Assembly (NCBI GenBank): GCA_945888515.1
Contig: CAMDAD010000018.1
Coordinates: 1 to 61,250 of the forward strand
Reading direction: 5' to 3'
DNA: 61,250 nt
From: Akkermansia muciniphila
GTDB lineage: Bacteria > Verrucomicrobiota > Verrucomicrobiia > Verrucomicrobiales > Akkermansiaceae
Made by a program: the position numbers and the translations under genes. Below are positions 36,590 to 45,080 of the stretch, in pieces. The notes beneath the pieces were generated by a model. That model was not told the DNA's origin. It ran no database searches and was given only the letters and a program-made list of their open reading frames with translations. Numbering within the stretch: position 1 is the stretch's first letter; each line of letters opens with the position of its first letter.

Positions 36590-39500
36590 ATGAAAACCAT
36601 TCCACGCCTCCTGCGCCTCTCGGGTTCCCAACCTTACAATCACACGCCGGACAAAAATTTCCTGATGATAGGTGAGCGCACCAACGTCGCCGGCTCACCG
36701 CAGTTTGCCAAACTCATCCGTGCGGGAAAACTCGAGGATGCGTTAGAGGTCGCGCGTCAACAAGTCGAGAACGGCGCGAACGTGATCGACATCTGTTTCG
36801 ACGATGGCCTCATCGACGGCAAGGCGATGATGGCGCGCTATCTGCAGCTTTTACAAAGCGAGCCAGACATCGCCAAGGTGCCGATCATGGTCGATTCTTC
36901 GAAATGGGAAATCCTCGAAGAAGGCATCAAATACTTACAAGGCAAGGGCATCGTCAATTCAATCTCGCTCAAGGAGGGCGAGGAAACCTTCAAGAAATGC
37001 GCGCGCCACATCAAGAAATTCGGAGCCGCCGTGGTGGTGATGGCATTCGATGAAAAAGGACAGGCCGCCACCTACGAAGAAAAAATACGCATCTGCGAGC
37101 GCGCGTATCGCATCCTTGCCGATGAAGTGGATTTCCCGCCGCAAGACATCATCTTTGATCCCAATATCCTCACCGTTGCCACTGGCATCGAGGAGCACAA
37201 CAACTACGCGCTCGATTTCATCAACGCCACGCGCTGGATCAAGGAAAACCTGCCCTACGCGAAAGTCAGCGGCGGTGTTTCTAACATATCTTTCTCCTTC
37301 CGCGGTAACAACGTCGTGCGCGAGGCCATGCACTCCGTTTTCCTCTACCACGCCTGCAAAGCGGGCATGGATATGGGCATCGTCAATGCCGGCATGCTCG
37401 AGGTCTATGACCAGATCGCGCCAGAGTTGTTAGAGAAAGTCGAGGACGTGATTCTCAACCGACGCCCAGACGCCACCGAACGGCTGCTCGACTTAGCAGA
37501 GTCCTACAAAAACGTTACAGGAAAAAAAATCGAAGAAGACCTCAGCTGGCGGAATGAACCCGTCGAGAAGCGTCTGGAATACGCGCTGCTCAAGGGCATC
37601 GACCGCTTCATCGAGGAAGACACCGAGGCCGCCCGCGTCAAATACGGCATTCCGCTGAAAGTCATCGAGGGTCCGCTGATGGACGGCATGGGCGTGGTAG
37701 GCGATCTTTTCGGCGCCGGAAAAATGTTTCTCCCACAAGTGGTAAAGTCTGCCCGCGTGATGAAAAAATCCGTCGCTTGGCTTGAGCCCTTCATGGAGCT
37801 GGAAAAAGTCGCAAAGGCCGAGACACTGCGTTTCCTTAGCGAACGCGACGCCGGACTCACGCCCGCGCCTGTGACCTTGTGTGAGGGATTTTCCTACATC
37901 CCCTACCCTGATCTCAGTGATGAAGAGCGCCGCGTTGAATTTGAATTTGCTGCCATGCTCGCCGGAAATCTCGCCACCACCGCCGCGCAATACGAAGCTA
38001 AATTCGGTATCATCCTCGATCGCAACAACGCCCAGGAACTCTCACCGCTTTACAACGAATCGCGCGAGTCCCGCCAGAAATGGAGCGTCGCCACCTTGGA
38101 ACCCGCCGGTGCCTTCATCGAGTGGCTCTACTTCCAAAAAATCAAATCTCTCCCCCCCGAGAGCCTGATCGTCTTCAACGCCGGCGGCCAAGGCAGCGGG
38201 AAGACCACGGCCACTGCTGGATTAAGTTCAGCTGATGGTGCCGCATTGATCATGGATGGCACTTTGCAAAATCTTGAACGCTCGATGGCTCACATCGAAT
38301 GTGCTTTGCAACAGAGGCATTTTGTCAACGTGCGCTACGTCTTTAGTCCCTGGAAAAAAGCGTTGGAAAACGTCGTTCGCCGCGCATGCACAGAGGGTGG
38401 TCGCATCGTCCCCTTGCGCCGGTCCGCGAAAGGACACTTCCAAGCACCGCGAACTTTTCTGAACGCATGCGAGCGCTTTGCCGATCAGGAAATGTTTGTC
38501 GCATGCGTCATCGACAACAGCATTTTCCATCTTCCCCAAATGCGCGACCCCTCATGGTTGCGTGAACAGCTTTATCCGTCCATCGAATTTCTCCTTGAAT
38601 CCTCCGCTAATTATGTCAAACTCAACTTACAAAGTTATGAGCACCTCATCGACCAAAAAGTCAGAGACATCTTCTTCGACGAGCCAACTTCTGCGGGAGA
38701 AAGCGCGCTTGATCAACGAGAAGTCGCTGGCACTGCTGCGTCAGGCGGGCGAGACGAAGGAAGCGCAAAAAGCGCCCACCAAGCCAGTCAACTAGCCCCC
38801 ACCTCCGCCGGAAAATTCCTCATCGCCACCGTCAAGGGCGACGTTCACGACATCGGCAAAAACATCGTCGGTGTGGTTCTTTCCTGCAACGGCTTCGAAG
38901 TCACCGACATGGGCGTGATGGTCTCTTGCGACAAAATCCTCGCCAAAGCCAAAGAAATCGGTGCCGACATCATCGGGCTCTCCGGACTGATCACGCCCTC
39001 ACTCGATGAAATGGTGCACGTCGCCAAAGAAATGGAAAAGCTCGGCATGTCCACGCCGCTGCTCATCGGCGGAGCTACCACCTCTGCCGCGCACACCGCG
39101 ATTAAGATCGCCCCGCACTACTCAGGTCCCGTGTTGCACGTGCTCGATGCCTCGCGCTCGGTCCCCGTCACCACCTCCCTGCTCTCCGCCGATCAGCGCG
39201 AAGGATTCGCCCAAGCCAATCGCACCAAACAAGAAAGCATCCGCATTGACTTCGAAAAAGGCACTAACAAAAAGCCAACCATTTCGTTAGAAAAAGCCCG
39301 AGCAAACAAATTCACCTGCGACTGGGAAACCTATCAACCTGCCGTGCCGGAATTTGTGGGCACCCGCGTCATCGAAAACCAATCGCTGCGCGAGCTCGCG
39401 AACTACATCGACTGGACGCCATTTTTCCACGCCTGGGAAATCCGCGGCGTCTGGCAGCCCGAAACACAGACGCTCAAAACCCAGAATGCCGAGGGTGCCA

Positions 39501-40261
39501 AGGAGGCGCAAAAAATTCACGCCGAGGCCCTCGCCCTCATTGAGCGCATCATTGCCGAAAAACGTTTCACCGCCCGTGGCATCTACGGCTTCTTCCCTGC
39601 GAATGCCGATGGCGATGACGTCATCGTCTGGACCGATGACACCCACACCACCGAACGCTGCCGCCTTCACACCTTGCGTCAACAGATCGACAAATCCAGC
39701 GGTAAGCCCAATGTTGCGCTGGCAGATTTTGTAATTCCTAAAAAAAATGCATGCACAGACTACGTCGGAGGCTTCGTTCTGGGGATCCATGGTGCGGACG
39801 AATTTGCGAATGAGCTCGAAAAACAAAACGACCCTTACTCCGCCATTATGGTCAAGGCCGTGGCCGACCGTTTCGCCGAGGCCTTTGCCGAGCTTCTCCA
39901 CCACCGCGCCCGGGTCGCCTGGGGTTACGAGCGACCTAACGAATTCAATCATAACGAACTCATCAAAGAACTCTACCGAGGGATCCGCCCGGCCCCTGGC
40001 TACCCCGCCCAGCCCGACCACACGGAAAAACCCATTCTTTTCGATCTGCTCGATGCCACCAGCAAAACCGGAGTCAGCCTCACCGAATCGAACGCCATGC
40101 ACCCGGCCTCAGCGGTAAGCGGGATTTACTTTTCACATCCCGAGAGCCATTATTTCGCCCTCAGTGATCTGCAACGCGATCAAATCGAGGACTACGCAAA
40201 ACGCAAAGGCATAACGATCGAGGAAGCGGAACGTTGGCTCGGTCCCTGGCTCGGATATTGA
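36590..40261 (+). CDS. metH: methionine synthase, folate/cobalamin/activation subunit with inserted zeta-toxin-like kinase domain
   Basis: This 1223-residue chain has the MetH order: methyl-tetrahydrofolate domain ([10 protein letters not shown], residues about 20-290), cobalamin cap (about 310-404, [20 protein letters not shown]), cobalamin domain (741-890) with ligand H753 in DVHDIG, and the SAM-dependent activation domain (about 910-1223, [26 protein letters not shown]). Between cap and cobalamin domains, where E. coli has about 12 residues, lie about 335 residues. They resemble a zeta-toxin-type kinase: ARELSP-like segment AQELSPLY near 483, Walker A GGQGSGKT (532-539), D556 in MDGT, and VIDNS (640-644). 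Residues 697-740 are a low-complexity linker whose DNA looks coding in another frame. ATG 36590 is preferred over TTG 36578. Frame is open throughout, so a functional fusion is possible but unproven. Confidence 0.9.
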   Translation: MKTIPRLLRLSGSQPYNHTPDKNFLMIGERTNVAGSPQFAKLIRAGKLEDALEVARQQVENGANVIDICFDDGLIDGKAMMARYLQLLQSEPDIAKVPIMVDSSKWEILEEGIKYLQGKGIVNSISLKEGEETFKKCARHIKKFGAAVVVMAFDEKGQAATYEEKIRICERAYRILADEVDFPPQDIIFDPNILTVATGIEEHNNYALDFINATRWIKENLPYAKVSGGVSNISFSFRGNNVVREAMHSVFLYHACKAGMDMGIVNAGMLEVYDQIAPELLEKVEDVILNRRPDATERLLDLAESYKNVTGKKIEEDLSWRNEPVEKRLEYALLKGIDRFIEEDTEAARVKYGIPLKVIEGPLMDGMGVVGDLFGAGKMFLPQVVKSARVMKKSVAWLEPFMELEKVAKAETLRFLSERDAGLTPAPVTLCEGFSYIPYPDLSDEERRVEFEFAAMLAGNLATTAAQYEAKFGIILDRNNAQELSPLYNESRESRQKWSVATLEPAGAFIEWLYFQKIKSLPPESLIVFNAGGQGSGKTTATAGLSSADGAALIMDGTLQNLERSMAHIECALQQRHFVNVRYVFSPWKKALENVVRRACTEGGRIVPLRRSAKGHFQAPRTFLNACERFADQEMFVACVIDNSIFHLPQMRDPSWLREQLYPSIEFLLESSANYVKLNLQSYEHLIDQKVRDIFFDEPTSAGESALDQREVAGTAASGGRDEGSAKSAHQASQLAPTSAGKFLIATVKGDVHDIGKNIVGVVLSCNGFEVTDMGVMVSCDKILAKAKEIGADIIGLSGLITPSLDEMVHVAKEMEKLGMSTPLLIGGATTSAAHTAIKIAPHYSGPVLHVLDASRSVPVTTSLLSADQREGFAQANRTKQESIRIDFEKGTNKKPTISLEKARANKFTCDWETYQPAVPEFVGTRVIENQSLRELANYIDWTPFFHAWEIRGVWQPETQTLKTQNAEGAKEAQKIHAEALALIERIIAEKRFTARGIYGFFPANADGDDVIVWTDDTHTTERCRLHTLRQQIDKSSGKPNVALADFVIPKKNACTDYVGGFVLGIHGADEFANELEKQNDPYSAIMVKAVADRFAEAFAELLHHRARVAWGYERPNEFNHNELIKELYRGIRPAPGYPAQPDHTEKPILFDLLDATSKTGVSLTESNAMHPASAVSGIYFSHPESHYFALSDLQRDQIEDYAKRKGITIEEAERWLGPWLGY

Positions 40262-40318
40262 AAAAACTTCTCCCCATTCCTCTGGCTTTGCGCTAGCCTC
40301 CCCGTCCACGCATTGCTC

Positions 40319-41395
40319 ATGGACTACTCCGCACTGATCGAACAACGCAAACAACGCTTCGCCGAACTGGAACATGCCATCGGTGATCCGAATCTTTTTG
40401 CTGATCCCAAGCGTGCGACAGAGACCTTGCGAGAGCATCGGCGGCTCAAGGAAACTCTGCAGATCGCCGAAAATCTCGAACAATGCAACCGACAGTTGTT
40501 AGAAAACATCGAGCTCTCTAAGGGCGACGATGCCGAATTTGCGGAAATGGCCGCCATGGAGATTCCACAACTCGAAGCAGACATTCCGCGTCTGCGAAAT
40601 GACCTCCAATACGCCTTACTCCCCGCCGATCCAAACGAAGACCGCGATGCCTTGGTCGAAATCCGCGCGGGTGCCGGCGGTGATGAAGCATCGCTTTTCG
40701 CCGCCGAATTGCTTCGCATGTATCAGCGCTACGCAGAGCGACGCGGTTGGAAAACCGAGCACCTTGAGTCCTCGCCATCTGAGGTGGGCGGATTCAAAGA
40801 AGTGATCCTGCGGGTCACAGGAGATGAAGTCTTTCGCTACCTCAAATATGAATCCGGCGTCCACCGTGTGCAGCGCGTGCCGGAAACAGAAGCCCAAGGC
40901 CGCGTGCACACTTCCACTGTTACCGTTGCCGTTCTACCTGAAGCGGAAGAGGTGGATGTGCAACTCAACCCGAATGACCTGCGCATCGAGGTGTGCCGCT
41001 CGGGGGGAGCCGGTGGTCAGCACGTGAACCGCACCGAGTCCGCAGTACAAGTATTCCACCTCCCCACCGGCCTCTACGTGCGCTGTGAGGACGGTCGATC
41101 GCAAGGCAAAAATAAGGAAAAAGCCCTGCAAATCATGCGCACCAAACTCTTTGAAATGAAACAACGCGAGGTCACCGAACAGTATTCGGAGCACCGTCGC
41201 TCATTGATCGGCTCGGGTGACCGATCGGAAAAAATCCGCACGTACAATTTCCCCCAATCGCGCATTACCGATCACCGCATCGGCTACACCGCACACAATC
41301 TGGCTGCCGTGATGGATGGAGACTTATACGATCTCACGGGTTCTCTACAAAAAGAAGAAATCGCCGAACGACTGGCGGAAGCGAGCAAAATCTAA
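40319..41395 (+). CDS. prfA: peptide chain release factor 1
   Basis: RF1 recognises UAA and UAG stop codons and triggers peptide release. The 358-residue product has the GGQ motif at residues 232-234 (GGAGGQHVNRTESAV) and the codon-recognition tripeptide region RVPETEAQGRVHTS, here PET where many RF1 have PxT. Length is normal. The ATG at 40319 is two codons inside the open frame (TTG at 40313) and gives the usual N-terminus. It follows metH by 57 bases on the same strand; a shared transcript is possible. The methylase prmC is not adjacent. Confidence 0.96.
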   Translation: MDYSALIEQRKQRFAELEHAIGDPNLFADPKRATETLREHRRLKETLQIAENLEQCNRQLLENIELSKGDDAEFAEMAAMEIPQLEADIPRLRNDLQYALLPADPNEDRDALVEIRAGAGGDEASLFAAELLRMYQRYAERRGWKTEHLESSPSEVGGFKEVILRVTGDEVFRYLKYESGVHRVQRVPETEAQGRVHTSTVTVAVLPEAEEVDVQLNPNDLRIEVCRSGGAGGQHVNRTESAVQVFHLPTGLYVRCEDGRSQGKNKEKALQIMRTKLFEMKQREVTEQYSEHRRSLIGSGDRSEKIRTYNFPQSRITDHRIGYTAHNLAAVMDGDLYDLTGSLQKEEIAERLAEASKI

Positions 41396-41640
41396 CAGAT
41401 CATTTTCTAGGGAGAGAACATACTCTTACAAACTTTCATCATAAAATACTTTTGAATCAAGTTAGTCACTTAATAAGAAAAATACGATGAATCTCGCTAA
41501 TCTCTGAGATATCCTCTCTGATTCTCCTGCTAGCTCTGCAGAGCCCACCTCAAGTGAAAGAGCCCCAAAGGCGTGAACGTTCTTGTTTTGAGGGAATCCC
41601 TTCCCTTCGCGCTCAGAAAAACACTCATCACACCATCCTC
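41396..41640. other. intergenic region after prfA
   Basis: AT-rich for this genome, with a perfect 12-base palindrome GCTCTGCAGAGC at 41533-41544 and a weak hairpin after prfA. An upstream extension of the esterase open frame (41554-41640) has no similarity. No gene or clear terminator is seen. Confidence 0.5.
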
Positions 41641-43461
41641 ATGAAATGCATCCGCCCGCTGGCACTCACTCTCTCACTCTTCGCCGCCTCTCTGACGATC
41701 AGCCACGCGGCACCGCTCAAGCTGCATAGCATCTTTGCCAGCCACATGGTCCTGCAACGCAACAAACCGATCGTGATCTGGGGCTGGGCGGATGCGGGCG
41801 ATCAGATCGTGGTGAACTTCGGTAACGAACAGGCCAAGTCGACGGCGGCGGGCAACAAAGGACGCTGGGAGGTGACTTTTCCTGCCCGCGAAGCCAGCAC
41901 CACTCCGGTCACTCTTCTCGCCAGCACCGGCGAGGAAAAAGTCGCGCTCGAGGACATTGTCATCGGCGACGTGTGGGTCATGACCGGTCAGAGCAATATG
42001 TCCTTCGCGCTCAAAGCCGTGCAGGAAAAGGACACCGAGGCAGCCCAAGCGCATCTGCCACTGCTGCGCTTTTTCTCAATCGCGCCCAACGAGCAGGCGT
42101 CGCCGCAGGATGACATCCCTGCGGAAAAAATCGAGACTCAGGGCTGGGCGGTATCGACTCCCGAAACATGCCTCGAATTCTCCGCCATCGGATATGTCTT
42201 CGGTGCCCGATTGCAGAGGTCCTTGGGCATTCCCATCGGCTTGATCAAGAGCTCTCGCGGGGGAGCCTCGATCGAGGCCATCGTTCCCAGTCACAAGTTC
42301 GAAGACGACCCGCTCGCCAAACGCTATGCAGACTACATGAAACAGAAAATGGCAGAGTTCGATCAAGAAGCCGCCTCCCTGCAAATCTGGAACAATCAGC
42401 TCGCCCGCGCGAAAAGCAAGAAATTGCCAGAGGAAAAGTGGCCGACGAAACCGATCAAGGGTGACAATCTCACATCTTGGAACATTCCTGGTATGAGTCC
42501 GAGTGACATGGGCAGCGTCCATCACGGAATGTTCGGCGTGTTCAAGGGATTCAACATCAAGGGCGTGCTGTTTCACCAAGGCTTTAACAATGCTTTGGAC
42601 AGCAACTGCCGCCCGAAACGCTACCGCACCCTCATGAAGCTGATGGTCGAAGGCTGGCGCGAGGACTTCCACGACCCCGCGCTCCCCGTCGGAGTGATCG
42701 GCTTCTGTGCCGGTGGCGACACCCAGACCGTCGAGAACTTTGAAACCAAGGGACTGGAAACTGCTCCCTACATCCGCGAGGCGCAACGTCTCGGATTGGC
42801 AGACGCCGGCGATCCCGTGAACACGGCCTACCTACCCGGTGATGACATCCAAATTCCCGGCCTGCATCCGATCAAAAAATGCGAGCACGGCGCACGCGCC
42901 GCCCGCTGGGCACTGAGCCGCATCTACAAGAGTGATGTGGAGTGGGACAGCGCCAAGCTCGTTTCCTCCGAAACGCAAGGCGATGTCATGGTTCTGAAAT
43001 TCGATAAAAGTGTCATGCCCGATGACTGGTCGCCCCTCATCGAAGGATTTTCCATCGCCGGCGAGGACGGCAAATACGCCATGGCCTATGCCCGCTTCCC
43101 GCTGCAGTCCGCCAAAAGCAATGCCAGCAACGCACGAGGCTACGACACCACCACGATCCGTGTCTGGAGCCCGTTGGTGAAAGAGCCCAAGGCCGTGCGA
43201 TACAGCTGGGCCAGCAGCCCGCTTGGCAACCTAAAAGTGAGTGGCAACCCCGCGCTGCCCCTGCAAAACTTCCGCACCGATTCCTGGGACTACCCCGAAG
43301 TCGAAGACCCCACCACCATCGCCAAGACCGACAGCAAAAAGCTCAAGGAAGAAGCCACCGCCCGCACCCTAGAGCGCCGCATCAAAGAGGGAGAAATGAT
43401 CGAGGAAGTCCTCGAAAAACTCAACACCCTCACCGCTCCACTCGCACCGGCAGCGAAGTGA
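41641..43461 (+). CDS. sialate O-acetylesterase-like SGNH hydrolase
   Basis: A 606-residue secreted esterase of the sialate 9-O-acetylesterase (DUF303) family, which removes acetyl groups from sugars. It has a signal peptide (cleavage near SHAAPL), an N-terminal beta domain (HMVLQRNKPIVIWGWA), and the SGNH catalytic serine S118 in TGQSNMSF; a late GLHPIKK probably supplies the catalytic histidine. The second family block usually reads QGE; here it is HQGFNNAL, with the glutamate replaced by phenylalanine. The end is a charged helical tail. The ATG at 41641 is the first one that gives a signal peptide. It stands alone, and fits polysaccharide or mucin use. Confidence 0.88.
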   Translation: MKCIRPLALTLSLFAASLTISHAAPLKLHSIFASHMVLQRNKPIVIWGWADAGDQIVVNFGNEQAKSTAAGNKGRWEVTFPAREASTTPVTLLASTGEEKVALEDIVIGDVWVMTGQSNMSFALKAVQEKDTEAAQAHLPLLRFFSIAPNEQASPQDDIPAEKIETQGWAVSTPETCLEFSAIGYVFGARLQRSLGIPIGLIKSSRGGASIEAIVPSHKFEDDPLAKRYADYMKQKMAEFDQEAASLQIWNNQLARAKSKKLPEEKWPTKPIKGDNLTSWNIPGMSPSDMGSVHHGMFGVFKGFNIKGVLFHQGFNNALDSNCRPKRYRTLMKLMVEGWREDFHDPALPVGVIGFCAGGDTQTVENFETKGLETAPYIREAQRLGLADAGDPVNTAYLPGDDIQIPGLHPIKKCEHGARAARWALSRIYKSDVEWDSAKLVSSETQGDVMVLKFDKSVMPDDWSPLIEGFSIAGEDGKYAMAYARFPLQSAKSNASNARGYDTTTIRVWSPLVKEPKAVRYSWASSPLGNLKVSGNPALPLQNFRTDSWDYPEVEDPTTIAKTDSKKLKEEATARTLERRIKEGEMIEEVLEKLNTLTAPLAPAAK

Positions 43462-43501
43462 AGAAGAGAAGGAGTCAGGGGACAGGCGCAGATCGTTAGA
43501 C

Positions 43502-43747
43502 TCAATCCTCCGCGTCATCTGGGCCGCTCAGGCGCGTTTGCATTCGCTTGCGGTGCTTGGTGATGCGGCCGCTCACTCGCTTTCGCCAGAGGCGGAAGCT
43601 GGCGGGTTTCAACTCCGCGCGCATGATCTCGATGACTTCTTTTTCCACCAGCCCTGTGCGTTTTTCTATGTCTTCAAAGCTGGTGCGATCTTCCCAAGCG
43701 AGGCGGATGATTTGCGATGTTTGTTGCGGAGAAAATTTCGATTTCAT
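43502..43747 (-). CDS. TIGR03643-family small protein
   Basis: An 81-residue basic protein. The start is at MKSKFSPQQTSQII; the open frame extends upstream inside the flavoprotein gene. The family (TIGR03643, DUF2805-like) is short, helical, probably with a helix-turn-helix (ITKHRKR and TSFEDIEKRTGLVEKEVIE), and is found next to cryptochrome-like genes. Here the ATG overlaps the stop of the cryptochrome-like gene by 4 bases (ATGA), so the two are translationally coupled. A regulatory or nucleic-acid-binding role is inferred. Confidence 0.85.
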   Translation of the reverse strand: MKSKFSPQQTSQIIRLAWEDRTSFEDIEKRTGLVEKEVIEIMRAELKPASFRLWRKRVSGRITKHRKRMQTRLSGPDDAED

Positions 43748-44940
43748 AACAAAAGGGGCGAGGTCAGGTCGCGGCTCATTTTTTTCCAGAACGGGAAAAA
43801 TCCCGAGGCCGCAAATGAAAAAGCGCGCGCGTCCGAGGCACGGCGCAGCAGGGTGAGCGGAATATCTAACGAAGCCAGTGACGTTGAGATTTTTTCCATC
43901 AAGTCCTGCTCTGGGCCTACGAAGGGCGCGAAGGCGACGACTTGCGTAAGTTGATGCGATCGCACCCATGCGGCGCATTCTTTCACGGTCACGAGCGCCA
44001 CCTTGCATGCGTAGTGCGACTCCGCGCGGGCGATGGCATCGTCCAGCGCGACTCTTGCCGCAGGCGTTGGCACTGACGAATGAATCACTGCGATCGAGAC
44101 CGGCTTCAGCTCTGACAACGGACCGATTTCCGGCAAGAGATCATCCGCGTGCAGCCAAATCCCGCAGCGCGGCGAGAGATGCGGCAGGGATTGCCGGTAA
44201 GCGGGCAGTGAAGATTTTGTTAGATCCGCATGCTCTTGGGCGATCTGTGGTGTGATCGAGCCATCGGCCAAGCGCTCGGATCCCTGAAGATTCGTCAGAA
44301 ACTCAGGGGCGAGGTATTTTTTCAGATTGTCCAGCCTTACAATGTAAGTTTTCCCTGGTGTCTGGAGTCCCGCGACCCATCGCCAGGAGAGCGTGTTGCT
44401 AGAGGGATCGGCATCGTGGAGATGGCGAAAAAAAACATCCGCGCCCAGCTCCCAGGGCAGTTTTTCCGCATGGATCCAGAAACTGGCCCACCACATGCGG
44501 GCGTGATTGTGCAGGTAGCCCGTGTCGATCAACTCACGCGCCAGAGCATCCATGCAGGCGACGCCACTCTTCCCTGCGGCCACGGCATCGGCTTTTTCCA
44601 AAACTTCCGCGGGCAGCGTTTGGCGGAGCTCCGCGACGCGCCTGCGCCAGCTGTGCCAGACATCCGGTCGCATCTCTAACCAACCTTTCCAGTAGCGACG
44701 CCAGCAAATTTCCTGGAGCCATTTTTCGACAGGGGCGAAGGGGAAATGCCGGAGGGTATCGGAAATGATTTCATCCTCGCTGACGAGCCGATACCGGAGC
44801 GCGACACTCAGTCGCGAGACATGGCGGTGGCCATCGATCACGTGATTTCTGCGCGAGCCGTACTGGCGCACGTGGGGCAAGAACTGTTGCCATGCCGTGA
44901 GTGCTTCGGCTCGGGTTTGTGGGAGAAAAGTTCGGTCCAT
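43744..44940 (-). CDS. cryptochrome/photolyase-like FAD-binding protein with C-terminal antenna-like domain
   Basis: A 398-residue flavoprotein. Residues about 30-250 are the photolyase FAD-binding helical domain, including TGYLHNHARMWWASFWIH, WELGADVFFRHLHDADPSSN and LSWRWVAGLQT. The photolyase alpha/beta antenna domain that normally comes first is absent; instead a Rossmann-like region follows at the C-terminus (about 275-398: GIWLHADDL, ARVALDDAIARAESHY, VVAFAPFVGPEQDLME, GFFPFWKKM). The order thus looks permuted. A role in light sensing or DNA repair is possible. The start at MDRTFLPQ (44940) is preferred to 44970. It is coupled to the TIGR03643 gene and divergent from the DUF2339 gene. 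Confidence 0.8.
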   Translation of the reverse strand: MDRTFLPQTRAEALTAWQQFLPHVRQYGSRRNHVIDGHRHVSRLSVALRYRLVSEDEIISDTLRHFPFAPVEKWLQEICWRRYWKGWLEMRPDVWHSWRRRVAELRQTLPAEVLEKADAVAAGKSGVACMDALARELIDTGYLHNHARMWWASFWIHAEKLPWELGADVFFRHLHDADPSSNTLSWRWVAGLQTPGKTYIVRLDNLKKYLAPEFLTNLQGSERLADGSITPQIAQEHADLTKSSLPAYRQSLPHLSPRCGIWLHADDLLPEIGPLSELKPVSIAVIHSSVPTPAARVALDDAIARAESHYACKVALVTVKECAAWVRSHQLTQVVAFAPFVGPEQDLMEKISTSLASLDIPLTLLRRASDARAFSFAASGFFPFWKKMSRDLTSPLLL

Positions 44941-45080
44941 TCGTGAATCGCGCAGTAAGGAAAGCCCCACATCCTAACCCAAGAATGAGACAGCGCAAAT
45001 CTTTCTCACAAAGCAATCGCTGGGATGAGTCGTGCAGTTTATGTTCGCAATCGAATGATTTTCCGTGCAGGATTCGACTC

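Noticed and set aside
41533-41544. Palindrome GCTCTGCAGAGC before the esterase gene as operator
   Set aside because: A single 12-base palindrome with no second copy noticed in the window; chance is likely.
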